Shown: positions 23,500-36,800 of the stretch, in pieces
Layout of the letters: every line of letters starts with the position of its first letter
How positions within the stretch are numbered: position 1 is the stretch's first letter
Assembly: GCA_035222895.1 (NCBI GenBank)
Contig: JAVYIG010000173.1
Location: forward strand, 62,001 to 126,000
Length of the DNA stretch: 64,000 nt
DNA from: Strongylocentrotus droebachiensis
Taxonomy: Eukaryota > Echinodermata > Echinoidea > Camarodonta > Strongylocentrotidae
Direction of reading: 5' to 3'
The notes under the pieces: generated by a model
The model's database searches: none
Seen by the model: only the letters and a program-made list of their open reading frames with translations
Told to the model about the DNA's origin: nothing
Program-made: the position numbers and the translations under genes

Positions 23500-24175
23500 A
23501 TCATTATCAGATTATCTGACCCCGGAAACCCCATGAATTCATCAACTTTTATCATACTGGTCCTTTTCCTTTTGAAACTACGCTTGACCTTTAACTCGGA
23601 TGGCGGCCATTTAGGATTTGGCCAATATGACCAGCATGACAGCCCCAAGGAAACCTCAAATCGATACAAGCACATCATAATCAAATTCTCTAACCCCGAA
23701 AACCCACTAATATATAATTTTTATCATACTAGCCCATTTCCTTACGAAACTACACAAGACCTGTAACTATCAGATGGCGGCTATTTTGGATTTGACCAAT
23801 ATGACCAGTATGACAGCCCCAAGGAGACTTCAAATCGATGAAAGAACATCATAATCAGATTCTCTGACCTAGAAAACCCCATGAATATATAAATATATAA
23901 ACTTTTATCATACTAGCCCATTTCCTTTCATAACTACACTTGACCTGTAACTCAGATGGCGGCCATTTTGGTTTTCACCAATATGACCAGTAAGGCAGAC
24001 CCAAGGAGACCTAAAATCAATGAAAGAACATAATAATCAGATTCTCTGACCCCCAAAACCCTATAATTATATAAACTATTATTATACAAGCACTTTCCCT
24101 TTTGGAACTACGCTTGACCTTTAACTCAGATGGCGGTCTTTTGGATTTGCCCAATATGGCAGTCCCAGAGAGCGC
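23500..24175. repeat. ~175-bp tandem repeat, 4 inverted units
   Basis: Four units in inverse orientation to 21985-22510, each with AGATGGCGGCCATTTTGG, CAGATTCTCTGACC and AAACCCCATGAATATAT. Together the two arrays form a large inverted repeat around a ~1-kb centre (22510-23500). Confidence 0.9.
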
Positions 24176-24374
24176 CCTTCTTGGCGTCCAGCAGAAATCG
24201 TAATAGTATGATATAATCTACCTTTGGGCCAAATTTGGTGCTTTTAGAAGAATCTGCACCAAAATATCCCTAACAGCCCCCACTATACCTATTGTCACCG
24301 ATCTTTGGTCCAGTGATCACAGGACACCGGGCAGTGCAGCGAAGTAAACGTGTGACTCAGACTGATCACTTAGC

Positions 24375-24408
24375 TTGAGAAAGTCCACAGGAGTGGACGA
24401 AAGCTTGC
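24375..24408 (+). ncRNA. Hammerhead-ribozyme-like stem remnant
   Basis: GTCCAC-AGGA-GTGGAC (24383-24398) forms a 6-bp hairpin followed directly by GAAAGC. This is the layout of stem II plus the GAAA core of hammerhead ribozymes found in Penelope-like retroelements. The CUGAUGA half of the core is not intact (TTGAGAAA instead), so activity is not expected. A weaker relative is at 35496-35522. This is an inference from motif layout. Confidence 0.35.
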
Positions 24409-24419
24409 ATAACAATTTT

Positions 24420-26736
24420 AAGGTTGGTAGAAGCTAAAAACTACATGTTAGACGAGAGATAATTTCATAAATACACATGACAACATTGAGGCGCCATGTG
24501 GACCGTCTTTATTCACTCCTTGTCATCATTCAATCACTACTACATTGTTGTCATCTCTATCATAATGCATCAAAAAGACACTTATTTGAACCGTTGAACG
24601 TACCTCAAACATACTTCTCCCCGAAAGAAGAGTAGAAACTAATAATAATTTATGAAATGAATTCAAGAAAGATCATGAAAAAATACTATGGGACATGATT
24701 GAGTTTGACCGATGTATACTCTCATGAGCGTCTTCGCAGACGATGACAAAACTACCGCGGTAACATGAAACCAGTTGCTCTGCACAAAATGGAACGTGAT
24801 TGCATATATCTACAACACAAAAGCAAAAACCCAAATGATTACCATTTTTATTTTGGAACATTTTACGAGTGGCATGACCTCAAAATAAATGAAAACATGT
24901 ATTCTCCCGATAGGTATTACTTTTTGTAACTCTCCTACGCAAATAGATTGTCCTGTATGGGTTGTCCTGATTGTGACTGGATTGATTCAACAGTTAGGAA
25001 ACACATCATGAATATTGCTTCCTTTATATTTCTATGGTTTTTCTACAGGAGTAACATACCATATATTAAACAGAAGAAAATATATCCTTCCCTTTCCAAA
25101 CCGGCCTATAAAGCACTTGCTTTCCCCTTTCAAATGCAATATATTAATATTTTATCATACATTCATCCAGGATACGTCTGTATTTTTACTAATAGCCAAG
25201 CCTAAATAACCAAGCGTTGCAATATTAATAAACAACCCCAAAACAAGAAAATTAAGATGGCTACAAGAGAAACTATTTAAAAAAAACTCTTCATTTAACA
25301 TTCATAATTATAGAGAAGAAAAGTTACGCAACGCGATACGATGGGTTATAAATATATTTCATAACAAGCTAATTGTCAATTGAACACGATTTGTTTGTTA
25401 CACGATGTTCTTTCAATATAATCATATAATAATGGGGAACAATGTTTTTTTCTGGAATATAAATGTAAATCAAATGCTGGTAATACTACAGGATTAACCA
25501 TGAAATCCTAGAGAACTTACAGACGGTTATGGCTGAGAAACAGAGGGGGACCCATATTCAATTCAAATTGGATTTAATTCAAACCACTACACGTATACTT
25601 GGGAGAAGAAAACAAGTTTCATTGTAGGATGATGGAACATGGACCATTTCCACAAAAGACTTGCCTATTCCCAAGATGAGGTTTTCTTTTCATCGACTCA
25701 CACTGCACTAATGTGCATGACATCATTTTTTTTCATATCTACACAATGAGGTATTAGAAATAGTTTTACAGTTTAGTGACGCTTGAATATGGTTATGACA
25801 ATGCAGAATATTACCTCTTATTGGTTTCTTTCTTCAACTACAACATATCTGTAAGAAAGGTGAACATTATTTCAAAGATAATACTACTTACGTATGGACA
25901 GTAGAACCTTAAAGTCGTGAAGATTAGATGTTCAATTAAGTTGATTGCAAACATGTAATGTAGAAAAAAATTATATAATAAAGCCAAAGCTACACGAATG
26001 CTAGTTAAAGATCATATGTAATCATGAATGCAAAACCCTTCAATAATCTTAGGATAAACAAGAAAAATTGTAAATGCTTACAGAATGTTAGCCTTTATAT
26101 TGCACAAAACCTTACTAACGGAGCAGGAATGGGAAACATTAACGAGCGATTCATTATTAAGCCCACATGTAAACATTTGTCAGAAAACATCGCAGAGCAT
26201 GAATAAAGGTAATCTTTAGTCATAGTTAAGGAATTTAGTTTTGAAAAATAACCTAAAGGAATTTCCTTATCATGCAATAAATGGGTTGCTTAGACCAGGG
26301 AAATATTTCAACATAACATCAACTTACTTAAAAACAACTTCCATGACATTTGAACAAAGTGTTTAAGCACATTCTATAAAAGTGGATCAGGACAAAAGAC
26401 TCGATTTTTCTATCGATCTCTATTTGGCTAGTAAACCTTTTCCACCAAAATGGTGTAGCATTTATGATTCCATTATATTCTTGAACATTCAGTATTGGGA
26501 TTGGTTGATTGTCAGCATACTACGGTTTGCCTCATAACCAGTAATCTAAATTACTTCTTATCTGTTCCTCTAAAGCCTCCAAATTTCTGTATCTTATAAG
26601 ACAGAGCTTGGTAAATACACACAGGACCTTTCTTGCTTGCAGCTGCCATTTATTTAAATGTACCAGTAACCAAAAATGTGCACTTTTTTGGGGGGGGGGG
26701 GATTTACTGCGTCCAAACTGAACGAGCCTTGCAAGT
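24420..26736. other. Unassigned sequence
   Basis: AT-rich with no gene supported. Open frames such as 24948-25205 show no motif or splice context. Confidence 0.45.
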
Positions 26737-26950
26737 CACTATGAACATGACTGACAATGAGAGCGGACAAAATATACAGTTCCTCAGGTAGACAAAGGAA
26801 CATCCCTTCACAGCTATTATGTAAAAAGGTGAATATGCATGTGACACCTGTTCTACACATTTTTACATAATAGCAGTGAAGGGATGTTCCTTTGTCTACC
26901 TGAGGAACTGTATATTTTGTCCGCTCTCATTGTCAGTCATGTTCATAGTG
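26737..26950. mobile_element. Fold-back element, copy 2 (inverted loop)
   Basis: Same arms as 235-463 (CACTATGAACATGAC...AACATCCCTTCAC...), with the loop GTGAATATGCATGTGACACC in the opposite orientation. The arms match each other over about 95 bases. Confidence 0.85.
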
Positions 26951-29299
26951 AGTGGTGCTTGAGAAAAAGACTGAACCAGCTTGATTTGGTAATCACTCAC
27001 TTCTGTATACACAAATACCCAAGACCAAGCCACGTTTGTGATGTAATTGACCAACAACTTTAGAGCTGTAACTAGTTCTCATATTTTATGAACAAATATT
27101 CTATGTAACAGAATTTTCATTAGTCATATATATGCACAAGATAACCTGCCATCAAAAAACGTTTTTTGTGTCCTTGAACTTATTCATTTCCAAGAACTTT
27201 CACATAGGAAGTACATTTAAAAGCGTTACAAGGTTTCACATTGATTGCCGATCGGAGCCAAAACACCACATCAGAAGGTCATTCAAAAAGCAAGGGTATA
27301 ATCTAGGATATGATAGAATATGGGAAGGATAATGCCATCAAAACATTTGCTAGAGGGCAGTATAGCATCTTTACTCTTTAGTGGAGTACCATGATATTTA
27401 ACACACAATCTGCATTATTATGTGAATGACCCATCAAGCCCTACAACGGACAATACCAACAACAAGGTCACAAAGACTTCCATGAAATCACGTCACGGTA
27501 ATTTCAAAAGAACATCGTATCGCCTATTGAACTCATGTGTGGATGGTGTAATATAAACATGTATATCATTGTAAAGTACACTCATTTCAAAAGGGCGAGC
27601 AAAGGACTATCGAAACAGCTGTCAGGTGGATTTGTTGGAAAGATTTGTCATTATGTCATAAGGTATTCATTTTCTGTTTGATTTTAAGTGGTGTGGAATA
27701 GAGTTAAAAAGGTAACAGAAAGGAGTATGTGCTTTTTCTAAACTTGACCCACATGTCTTTTTCTCCTTGATCTTCCACGCATATAAAAACTACAAGATTA
27801 GATGCTACAAATTCCTTTCACATTAACTATTCACTGTCTTACTCCCATCTTCCTTGGCAGAAATCTATTGCTGCAGAAATGAATTACAGGTAGTAATTCA
27901 ATTGTGCAAAGCTATTTAATGTTTTGATCTCTTCCTGATGGCTTCGACTTAAATAATTATATTCCTTTTCCATTGACATGCATTGGGCAAATGCACACGC
28001 AAAACAAAGCTTGGAACTTGCTGACATTACAAAGACGTATGTATCTTCATATTTGTATTTTGGAGCAAAATTTCAGCGTTTTTTATGGTAATCATGTTGC
28101 AAAGGACTGATTTTGATTGGTAAACTAAAAATGTACCTTAAATATATACTTTCAAGATGACTACTATTTTGTATTCCTCCCAATAATAAAATTCAGGCCA
28201 ATATATCAGACTGCATGAGACCTGCATACCACAAGACAAAGTAACGTCTACTTTTTGTTAGCTAAAAAGAGCAACTACTTAGGAAGCAGATAATCTGTCA
28301 TACATGTACATGCACAGAATACAAACATCAAACATGTATCCGTCAAACAACACATTCATATAAATATGGAAAAATAGATGAACGTGATGTTGTACTTGTC
28401 ATTGTTGCTTCCACCTTATTGTACATAACATAAGTCAACATTGCTCTTTATTAAATCATATTTCAAGTATAGCTGAAGGTCTTTTGTCAATCATTTGCCT
28501 TTGTCTGCAAATGCATCTAAGTGCATGAATGAAACAGGTCAAGACACACAACTTACAGTCTTTACTACAGAGATGTATATATCAGCTTTTAAAAAATGAG
28601 GCCCCTCCCCCCCCCCCCCCCCCAAAAAAAAAAAAAATAAATAAATAAATAACAAAAAAATAACAAAAAGTCAGATTTCAGTAATATCATTGAAAAACCT
28701 TAAAATGTCATCTTCCACGCTTAAAATCCTAAAAAGCTTATAAAATGGATGTGTTCACAGACATAGCATTCAAGTTTTGAATGTTAAAAGGACATGGCTA
28801 TCTATTTTAGAGAAGATTGCGTTGTTCTTGCTTATATTTTGACACACTTACTCTTGGGCAATTTGAAATATGATGAAAGTAATCATTCAGCAATTACAAA
28901 ATAATTACTCTGTAGGGTTGCAGACATAGGATCCCTCTCATCATACAATGGCCATTTCACTCAATCTGCTTTGTCAATACAAACTATACATACATATAAA
29001 TGTGCTACACTTCACTTCATTTTAACACTCAAGGAGTTTGAGCTGCACTTAGACGACGCTTACATAGAGTAACCCCATTGCCCCATTTTTAAGAGAAATC
29101 ATATTCTTTAAGTGTATTTTTAACTTATGGCCCATTAGATATTCCTAACATCTAGTACAAATATACAGAAGAAAGAACCATTTCAAAGAATTCATGCTAT
29201 TTTTTTCTTTCTGGAAAAACATAAAGGAGGAAACACTGTACGGGGGCAGAGGGAAGCGACAGGAACATACTGGATAGGTTCTTTTGTGGTTGTGCCATG
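26951..29299. other. Unassigned sequence
   Basis: No gene or recognised repeat apart from a poly-C/poly-A tract at about 28602-28640. Confidence 0.45.
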
Positions 29300-29765
29300 C
29301 CCATATGATTTAATGGAAACCATCGCCTGTTGAGAGCACTGGTAACACCAGTCTATATCTATTCATGGCTGTGAAACATGGACATTCAATGCAGAGATGG
29401 AAAAGCAAATCAACGCCTTTGAGATGAATTTTCTAAAAAGTCTTCTGCCTATCCACTACACTTTGCATACGTCCAAGAAGAAAGTGAGAGAGATGATGGG
29501 GAGCTATATGGGGGTACACAATCACTTCATCACAATTTGTTTAAAGACAGTTGCAGTGGTTTGGGCATGTTCCTTGATGGGAGAATAACTTGGCAAAGAC
29601 TATCTTGCAAGGAGGAACTGATGGAAGAAGAAAGAGGGGCAGACCAACCAGGACCTGGACTGATAACATCAAGCAGTGGACAGGAATGTCATATGATCAG
29701 CTAACTTAAACAGCTGAAGACAGTTTATAGTTGGAGAACCTCCATCTCAAGGTCCATTTCATTGT
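29300..29765 (+). pseudogene. Degenerate LINE C-terminal fragment
   Basis: Plus-strand fragments in shifting frames read like the end of a LINE protein: LRALVTPVYIYSWL, LDGRITWQRL, RGRPTRTWTDNIKQWTGMS. The RGRP.R.W.D.I..WTG.S pattern is common at the C-terminus of endonuclease/reverse-transcriptase LINEs. Several stops are present. Confidence 0.65.
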
Positions 29766-30856
29766 CGCCCCAATAACCTCTTAGCTGTGAGACATAAATA
29801 TAGATGACCTTTGATATCAGAGTTGGCTTCTCTATCTGCAGAAAAGACTGCATTAGACGTAACTTTGAACACTTTCTGCTTTGCCCAAATTTTAACTACG
29901 TGCAGACTTCTGAACTATTGGATAATGAATATCCTTCCATCAGAAGTATTACTGTTGTATGTAGGAATCCCATACAAAACACAATTTTCTTCTTGTGTGA
30001 GAAAAGGAAATAGTAAATATTAAGATCCTCACATTAACTATTGCTTTTACATAGCAATACAACCAACCTCATTAACAATGGATCAAATATGAGATGCATT
30101 TTACACGATAATCCTCTGAGAAATTTGAAGGATTTCCATACACAGTGTAGAACCATGATTAAATACACAATGTAGGAAGGCTATGACGTGCGATTGAGCG
30201 TATAATCCATAATATTCTTCCAAACATGAACGCAATCCTTGTACAAAATTAAAACCGGGATAAAAACGGTAGAAGTCCGTGGAGTGACTTGGAAAAGTCG
30301 GTTGTAACTCAGTGTAGCACTACAATCCAAGGACTTATCCAAATGCATGAATAACATGATCGCATCCATCTTTCCCACTTGGTTCAAGTCCAAAACACCA
30401 GCTGATGACCTTACTAACATTACAAAAATAATAGTTTACAAATCTTTGTTTACCGTCATAACGTGGCACTCCGCTCAGAGCTGGCATAATTACATTTTAA
30501 TCTCAATCGGCCTTGAGTTCTGCTGGAAATGAAACATAAACGCTGCATACCATACAGGGACAGACTGACTGCACTCTACGTTGCCTCCAGGATTGGCAAT
30601 TGTTTTTTCGCTGGAAGCGCTCCACGCAAACATTTTCCACGAGATGATGAAGATGATGATGATGACGATGCTGAATCTTTACAAAAGACTGTTTTATTTC
30701 ACTAGCAATGTAATATCCATAATATCCATGTTCGTAGTTTATCAATCACAATCACCACCTGCCAGAAAAGGCAGTTCACGTAAGTCCAAGAATCTGGGAA
30801 AAGTTCAATTTGTCTTTGTAGATAAACTGCTTTGCATTGGAAAACATGACAGTGTC
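29766..30856 (-). other. Likely UBE2Q2 3' UTR and downstream DNA
   Basis: It follows the stop codon on the minus strand. No clear poly(A) site was fixed. Open frames here have no motif. Confidence 0.4.
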
Positions 30857-30888
30857 CTAGCCATCCTCCTTGGGTGGTGTGAACCAGC
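30857..30888 (-). CDS. UBE2Q2: UBE2Q2 exon 10 (last)
   Basis: A 32-base exon, (G)WFTPPKEDG then TAG. The acceptor follows a pyrimidine tract (CTTTCCATTAG). Confidence 0.95.
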
Positions 30889-33800
30889 CTAATGGAAAGA
30901 AAAAAAAATATATGATTTTTTTTGTAATGGAGAATATTGCATGTCAAGGAGACATAGAATAAAACACAAAGCAATGATTAAGACACCTTGGGGTTTCAAG
31001 GTTTCTACAACAGTGGTTTTAGAATTGAGAAATATACATAACATACATGTAGATGCACAAAACAGACTGAAGATAGACAGACAAAAAAGAGAGGGGAAGA
31101 AGAAAGACAGACACAGAGAGAGACAGAGATAGATAGAGAGAAGGAGAGAGATTGAGAAATAGAGAGAGAGAGAGAGGGAGAGAGAGACAAAAAAGGGGGT
31201 GGCGATAGCTAATTTCTATGTTTTTGATCACAAGCTATGGTTTACTAATGATTAAGCCCACCATTAAAAGGTACCGGTAAACAGATGCTTGCTCTGGGGG
31301 ACATGATATTAAATCTTTGTTTTCTCAAACATATAGGGTTACGACTTCAGTTGTAATTGGGTTTTAGGTTCACTTTAGGGCTAGGATTAGGGTTAAGATT
31401 TGTGGCATATGATATCCCATAACAAATGCAAGAACACACATGTAGAGGTGTCGTAGTTTAGCGGTTTAAGCACTTGACCTGAAACTCAAAGGTCATGGGT
31501 TTGATCCCTGACATGGGCCCTAATGTACTTTGGCAAGACATTAATCTATATTCCCCACTCCATACCAAGGTGAGAAATAGGAACTTGGTAGGATGATGAA
31601 AACCTTTGTATTAGAAATTGCTGTGTGACCTTATGGTGATCATATGGTAGGAATTCTCCCCTGGAAGTGGAGAAGGTGAAAATTATGCATGAAGGAATCT
31701 GATGACCGGGGTAATAATATCTGTAAAGCGCTTTATGCAAAATACCGTCTCTAAGCGCTTTACAGATATTATTACTGCCATATAAATCCAGATTATTATC
31801 ATGTCCATTAGGTACCATCCTATAAATCTGATGACCGGGGTAATAGTATCTGTAAAGCACTTAATCCAAAATGCCGTCTCTAAGCGATTTACAGATATTA
31901 TTACTGCCATATAAATCCAGATTATTATCATGTCCATTAGGTACCATCCTATAAACGATGGAATTCAATCGTGAAATACCAAATCATAGAAGAGTTACAT
32001 CTTACCATTCTTTTCATGAATTTGGACTAGTGACCTGAAAGACTGCTGTGCCCTCACAAGACTATATTGACTCTGCCAAGAGAAAACAAAATACAAGTGA
32101 AGCAGATATATCCAAATTATAGTGACTGTAAAGAATCAAATTTTACAACTACATTCATGACTTAACTCTGTCTCGTATTTGACAAATTGTAATCACACTG
32201 TTGTTGTAGGAAATGAACAATCGTCTAGTTATTGTATTTCTCAAGGGGTACCTCAAGGTTCAGTGCTAGGTCCCCTGTTGTTCCCACTTTACACTGCTCC
32301 ACTAGAGTCACTAATTGACAGTCATAATGTTCATAAAATGTTCTACGCTGATGACACTCAATTGTATATTGCATTTAAACATTCAGATGTACGAGATGTT
32401 ATTTCTCAAATGGTTGACTGTGTTCAAGCAATTAAAGAATGGTCACAAATCAACGGTCTTAAGCTCAATAGCAACAAGACTGAATTCCTTCACATATCTT
32501 CACGTTTTCGTTCTACAGATCATATATCATTCATTGACTTAGATGGCACACAGGTTAATTCTGTCAGGAAGTGTAGTAATTTGGGTGCGATATTTGATGA
32601 TAATTTCACTATGGACAATTTTGTTTTACAGAAATGCTGATCAGCATCTTTTGCACTTCACAAAATTGGGAAAATTCGCAATCTGATAGATAAACACACT
32701 ACTGAACGCTTGATTCATGCTTTTGTAGTGTGTCATCTTGATTTTTGCAATAGCCTTCTTTCTAGGATTTCGGCTCGTCAAGTGCAGAAGATGCAGGTTG
32801 TGCAGAACTCAGCAGCTCGTCTTATTTATCATATTATTTATGTGTCTCTTATTCTGAGAAACTTACACTGGCTACCCATTCTCTCTCGCATTTCATTCAA
32901 AATATTGTTGTTAGCTTATGAATGTTTTTATGATTTTGTGCCTCCTTATTTGATAGAGCTGTTAACATTGTACACACCTTCTAGAAATCTTTGTTCTAAT
33001 TAGAAAAAATTGTTTGTTATTCCACCAGTGATGACCAGGTCATACGGTGAACGCAGCTTCGCTCACACTGCCTCAGCTTTATGGAACAATCTCCCGGAAC
33101 ATCTAAAAAACATTGACTCCATTGTTAAGTTTAAAATTGCTTTACAGACGCACTTATTTAACATTTAATTCATCCATTTTTGTCTGTTACCCAGTACATC
33201 TTGTCTTTGTATTCTGTTGTGCTTTTCTCTAGAGCGCTTAGGGACATGTTTTATTACTATGTGTTATGCGCTATACAAGAACGGTTAATTATTATTATTA
33301 TTACTGCACCTTTTCCTTCTTCTTGGGGCTGACTGTTTATATTTGGCACTTTTTCACTTAATAAAAAGGTATGCATAGGACTTTCACAATTTGCATTTAC
33401 TGGGCAAAGATGAAATAAAGTGCCAGTGTTTCCCTAAGAAGGATACTGCACAAGATTCTACAGTTCCATTGCTAAGTTTCCAATAGTAATATCATTGCAC
33501 AACATTCACAAAAGTTTGTGTAAGATTTGTAGCACTATTTTATACAAAGAGATGTTTAAGGTTGGTACGTTGAGTAAGATTTCACATACATGTACCGGCA
33601 CATGTATTTGCTATACCCTAAATAAACTCTGTGATACAAGCTACTGCTCCCCTTACCAACTACAAAGTTTTGGAAATCCAAAAGTCTGTGGATGCAGACT
33701 ATGATGACTACATTACCTTTCCACACACAAAAAAAAAAAAATTAAGGCACAAAGATGGAAATTTCCTAAAAGTCCAAATAACTCTTAAGAATGGGAATGA

Positions 33801-36800
33801 ATAAAACTTTTTCTTTGTACTATAACAAAAAATTCTCCTTCTAATGCCTATTTTAATCATAAGTGTAATTTCATTGAGCCAAGGCTTATGAATTTAACTT
33901 TGTGTTTGCGTAAATATTCATAAATGAATGATACACGCCAGTAAAAACTAAAACAACAACAAAACAACAAGTTTTCAACTATGGCCCATCTCCTGAAATG
34001 GCAACTGACTGGACTATACAGCATAGTAGTATCTAATTCAGTGAGGGGAGGGGGGGGGGGGGGGGGTAATAATACTGTATCTGCTTTGGTTTGGTCACTT
34101 GTAACTGGAAAGGTGCTTCATAAAGTATAGTTTTTGTTGTTATTGTTGGTATTATCAACATAATCATCATCGTCATCACCATCATCATCACCACCATCAT
34201 CATCATCATCATCTCCTCACCTTGCCAGCCCCAAATTGTATCCTGGCCTTGCCTTTGACTAGCGTGGCAGCAATCTGAAGGATGACAGCCTCAATGGTAT
34301 AGGCACTGCTCCAACCCTGCTTAGTAAGCAGCTCCATACATATTGCACCACCCCCTAGAACGTAGCCACCTGTTAGGATGGGCCAAACCACCCGCACGAA
34401 CGGAGGGTCGTAGGGGTAGTGCTCCTAATCACAGGGATACAGACAGAGACAGAGAGATGGATTGAGAAGTTAAGGAAATTAAAGATAGAACTAGAAACTA
34501 GGAGGAATAGATGATTGACACTTATATGGCAAAAGCTTCATGAAATGCCAATATTTCAGGTTTTGATTCAATCAAATTTTAGTATTATTTGATTCAATTC
34601 AATTTTAATTTATTCATGTTTCCAACAAAAACATTACAAATTAATTATAAACATTTGCAACAATTTAGGAATACATATTGGAAATAGAGGGGTCCACTAA
34701 AAAGCAATGCTTGTACAATGCTTATACGGCATGACACTATCGAGTATCTTGACCAGTTATATTTCCCATGAATGTGTCGGGTATTTACATGTTATTGACT
34801 TGTGAAACAATGATTCAAAACTTAACAAGGACATCTTTTCATTCATTCACCCCAAACAACAAATACACAGAGCGTGACACAATAATAATAATAATAATAA
34901 GATATTTGTATACCGCAAATTGCAAATTGCCTCTAAGCGGTTTAGAAGAAAATAGCTGATAAGTAAAGGAAACAGAAATTGCATTACAAATTATATCAAT
35001 TTAAATTACCATTAAAACTTTGCAAATGAAAATAATACATGTACATACTTACAAATCACTTACAACCAAAATACAAATAGTTCATAAATTAATAGTATCC
35101 TATGGTAATCTACAAAAAATATTTAAAAAGGCAAAAGGTGGTCAACGTCACATCCCCACATGGGTGCAAACAGGTGGTATCACTCTGACCACATGGGTGC
35201 TGTTCTGATTATTTCATCTCTATTTCATTGAAATGATATGAATTGCCAAAACTAATTTAAAAAACAACTTTACATTGATGCTTGCAGAGATGTCTGATCA
35301 ATATTCAGCCATCAATGCTAAGCCATTAACCATTGATGCACCAACAAATTTAGATTTATCATGACAAGTAATATATCTATCTCTTGTGACCTACTCTTGT
35401 CTCAAAAATAAAGATAATGTCATTTAAAAAATACTCCGCATATATTCTCTGGGAAATAAAACTCATTTTGAGTCACTCTTGAATAACAAAACCTAAGAAA
35501 GTCCACATGTGCAGACAAAAGCTTGCCTACCAATTCATTTTTTAATTTCCATTTTATTATCACCTCCACCAATGAAAATCATCTGTATTTATTGATTGTT
35601 ACAGATGCTGATTCTTACCTTGAAGGTCATATTGAGGAGTATATGATCCTTGCCTTCTTTCTCCTTTAGTTGACAAAGGTCTGCATGGAGTGGACTGTCC
35701 GAATCAACTCTGTGAAAGGGAAGTTTAAAAGAAAAGGTTGAGTTATGCTAAGTTGGTAAGGGTGAACAATATCTGAGCTTTAACATTCTTATCGGAGAAG
35801 AAATGTCCCCTAAAAAAGATTACTCAGAGGAGGCGCGATAGCTCAGTTGGTAGAGCAGTGGTCTCATGATCCGGTGACCCGGGTTCGAAACCAAGTCGAT
35901 ACGCTAGTGCCCTTTGGTAAGACATTAATCCTCATTACCAGCTCCCTTGGAGAGGACCTAAAGACGTCGGCCGTCTGGTTGCTTACTTACAAGCATTTAT
36001 GCTTTCTTAGCAGTCCGATGAAATAACCACCAATAACCAACTCTTCAAATGCCCTCATATTCAAATATGACGAGGAACTGCTTGAATGTTTGGACCAAAC
36101 AAACATTCATGCCATGTTGTTGCTCCAGGATTCGTTTTGTCAAAAATAAGGGGAATGGGTCAGGGTTAGGGTTTCAATCGTGTTTTAGTTTAGGTTTAGG
36201 GTCAGGGTTTATCTGTGAATAGTTTTGGGTCCAGGGATCAGTTTTGAATAATTGTAGGAAATAACCGTAGAGCATCTGTTGCTGGAGCATGTGACGTAGA
36301 ACAGCTGAAACTTCAAGTTTTATTTCAATTCAAATCCATAAAAAACATATAAGATACAGATTATATACCATATAGACAACACAGAACACACCCGAAATGG
36401 AAACATGTCTACAAATATACCCGAATTATACAAAGTTAATCAGCAATAGAAATGAATTGGGGAAATTGCAAATAAAACCATAAGGTTCTGTCGAGGCAGT
36501 CCCTGTTATTAAAAGATACATATATAAGTTCCAACAATTGGCTATAAAAAATATAATAACAAAACAGTGTACAAAACATTGGAGACGTATACACTTACGT
36601 GTATATCTTGACATTCCAGTCATATAAGCTGTCATTGACCAGGTCTACTGAATACATCTTTTTCTTCTTGAAGCTGTCCGATCTGTAGATATCCCTTAGT
36701 TCCTTCATCAGCCTATCTGTAGCTCCTACCGATCCGGACACAGAGCCCTACATCCAAACAAGTTTTTTTGTTTTTTTTAATTTAGCAGGATATGTGAAAG

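Noticed and set aside
24948-25209. Two overlapping plus-strand frames of 85 and 64 codons
   Set aside because: AT-rich, hydrophobic by composition, with no splice context or motif.
30181-30420. 79-codon minus-strand frame after the UBE2Q2 stop
   Set aside because: It lies in the expected 3' UTR and shows no domain or splice support.
35831-35905. Possible tRNA-Met gene
   Set aside because: A and B boxes and a CAT loop are present, but the acceptor stem has no partner and the sequence continues into a SINE body shared with other loci.
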